Under the pieces are notes generated by a model, which saw only the letters and a list, made by a program, of their open reading frames with translations, ran no database searches and was not told the origin of the DNA. The translations under genes and the position numbers were made by a program. Of a stretch of 64,000 nt of DNA, positions 62,271 to 64,000 are shown piece after piece (within the stretch, counting starts at the first letter, position 1; each line of letters opens with the position of its first letter). The stretch is from Phoronis australis (lineage: Eukaryota; Phoronida; Phoronidae), in the NCBI GenBank assembly GCA_002633005.1, contig NMRA01000104.1, positions 494,841-558,840 of the forward strand, written 5' to 3'.

Positions 62271-62841
62271 GGGCCGTTGAGGGGAAAGTGTCGCCGTAAA
62301 ATTACGCTCGTAATTACGAGCGTAAATTAAATTGCAGGATTGTCACCGTAAAATTACGCTCGTAAATTAATAAATTAAATGGGGAAAAGTTTCGCCGTTA
62401 AATTGCAAAAGTGTTGCGGTAAAATTACGCCCGTAAATTAAGTGGGGGTAAATGTCGCCGTAAATTACGCTCGTAAAATATCTTAAGAAAGTTCCAAATT
62501 TAAACCAATCAGTGATGACCTAACATACACGACTGTTGCTGGGCAGCTCGTTCTTGCACAGTCGCTGACATGACAGCAGCGATTTGATCCGCCGTGATTC
62601 AGCGCTCGTATCGTAGACATGAAACCCGCCAGTAAATAAGTATTTCCATGAGCGCGCGATCTTCGATCGTAAAACCCAACGTCATTGGCTAAGAGTTTAA
62701 ACTAAATTACGAGCGTAATTTTACGTCGTAAAGAATTAAATTACGCTCGTAATTTTACGGCGTAATTAACGGCGTAAATAACGGCGTAATGTACACAATT
62801 ACGCTCGTATTTTTCCGGCGACACTTTCCTCCCAACGGCCC
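62271..62841. mobile_element. 571-bp foldback MITE rich in TTACGAGCGTAA palindromes
   Basis: Terminal inverted repeats: GGGCCGTTGAGGGGAAAGTG then TCGCCG on the left, and the inverse GGGCCGTTGGGAGGAAAGTG then TCGCCG on the right. Inside, variants of ATTACGCTCGTAAT and TTACGGCGTAA recur many times near both ends, so each arm can also fold on itself. The centre is unique and non-coding. Confidence 0.8.
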
Positions 62842-63793
62842 ATCATCATACCTGCAGGCACGCTACAACTTCCCGATGACATTTCTTTAAAATTGTTAAT
62901 GGCGTGAAGCCACATAGTAACAAAGGGCTTTGGTGTAAGATTTTACCATTATAAACTGTGATATTTCCCCTATTCAAAGTATTTGAATTCATTCATACTA
63001 ACCGGTTGACATCTACCGAGTTGGTTAACTCAGAGCCAGATCGATTCAAAGAGCTAGGTGCCATAGTTGTTAGTATANGTAAATTAACAAATTAAATGGG
63101 GAAAAGTTTCGCCGTTAAATTGCAAAAGTGTTGCGGTAAAATTACGCCCGTAAATTAAATGGGGTAAATGTCGCCGTAAATTACGCTCGTAAAATATCTT
63201 AAGAAAGTTCCAAATTTAAACCAATCAGTGATGACCTGACATACACGACTGTTGCTGGGCAGCTCGTTCTTGCGCAGTCGCTGACATGACAGCAGCGATT
63301 TGATCCGCCGTGATTCAGCGCTCGTATCGTAGACATGAAACCCGCCAGTAAATAAGTATTTCCATGAGCGCGCGATCTTCGATCGTAAAACCCAACGTCA
63401 TTGGCTAAGAGTTTAAACTAAATTACGAGCGTAATTTTACGTCGTAAAGAATTAAATTACGCTCGTAATTTTACGGCGTAATTAACGGCGTAAATAACGG
63501 CGTAATGTACACAATTACGCTCGTATTTTTCCGGCGACACTTTCCTCCCAACGGCCCATCATCATACCTGCAGGCACGCTACAACTTCCCGATGACATTT
63601 CTTTAAAATTGTTAATGGCGTGAAGCCACATAGTAACAAAGGGCTTTGGTGTAAGATTTTACCATTATAAACTGTGATATTTCCCCTATTCAAAGTATTT
63701 GAATTCATTCATACTAACCGGTTGACATCTACCGAGTTGGTTAACTCAGAGCCAGATCGATTCAAAGAGCTAGGTGCCATAGTTGTTAGTATA
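62362..63793. repeat. Direct duplication across a single N (probable assembly artefact)
   Basis: 62362-63077 and 63079-63793 are near-identical (a handful of differences) and meet at one N at 63078. The first copy ends at the N (TTAGTATA) where the second continues into unique sequence. The second copy contains the right part of the foldback MITE (63079-63557), whose left end is present only once. Confidence 0.85.
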
Positions 63794-64000
63794 GTTACTC
63801 AGAGCTCAGGGACTCGATTAGGAACACTGGTTAACTATTGCCTAACACAACTGATAGCGGGGAATTATTAGTTAAACTTTTTGGTAGCCGCAGGTGGTCT
63901 GGGGGAACTCACGACCGTTGGGTCTTAGGTTGGCTGTAAGGTAAGAAAACATTTGTAAAAAAGACCATTCATTTTAGACTTAATATTCTAACGCATACTG
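63794..64000. other. Unique sequence to window end
   Basis: Nothing recognised. Confidence 0.4.

Noticed and set aside
1-64000. CRISPR arrays, operons, tRNA or rRNA genes
   Set aside because: The tandem arrays have no spacers of unique sequence, genes are spliced and eukaryotic, and no tRNA A/B box pair or rRNA segment was recognised by eye.

Overview
The window looks like a stretch of an invertebrate metazoan nuclear genome, probably an invertebrate deuterostome, though I cannot name the species. It is AT-rich, its genes are split by GT..AG introns, and it carries non-LTR retrotransposon, MITE and Polinton remains plus assembly gaps. Nothing bacterial, no CRISPR array and no rRNA or tRNA gene was seen. 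Genes were rebuilt by joining exons at splice sites whose phases agree.

Layout. 1-9 kb: a ~150-bp tandem repeat, little else, then the last two exons (+) of a claudin/PMP22-like four-TM protein. 9-25 kb: mostly non-coding. It holds a GPCR TM7 exon (11.9-12.2 kb, -), a nested set of transposons (a TTAA-flanked DNA element inside a dead LINE inside a MITE, 16-20 kb), further MITEs, and a small gene (-) for a secreted two-EF-hand protein (23.1-24.0 kb). 26-36 kb: two rhodopsin-family GPCR genes (-) with a decayed Polinton-type capsid gene between them. 39-54 kb: two housekeeping genes head to head, zdhhc6 (ER palmitoyltransferase, -, eight coding exons, 418 aa) and anapc16 (APC/C subunit, +, three coding exons, 80 aa), with an ETS-type site between them. 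56-61 kb: a third GPCR gene (-). 61.5 kb: the first exon (+) of a secreted apple/PAN-like protein. 62-64 kb: a foldback MITE.

The three GPCR genes share the same strand and the same introns (phase 1 in TM3, phase 0 between TM5 and TM6, phase 0 after TM6), so they are probably a tandem paralogue cluster. They look like peptide-receptor types; no ligand can be assigned.

The most unusual structure is in zdhhc6. Three neighbouring splice junctions each adjoin tandem repeats made from the junction sequence itself: a 23-bp minisatellite ending at the exon 6 acceptor, a 42-bp array copying the exon 6 end plus its donor, and decayed copies of the exon 7 acceptor plus 5' coding part. Separately, two single-N joins (51184 and 63078) each sit between near-identical direct copies of about 0.7-0.8 kb, which points to unmerged contig ends rather than real duplications.
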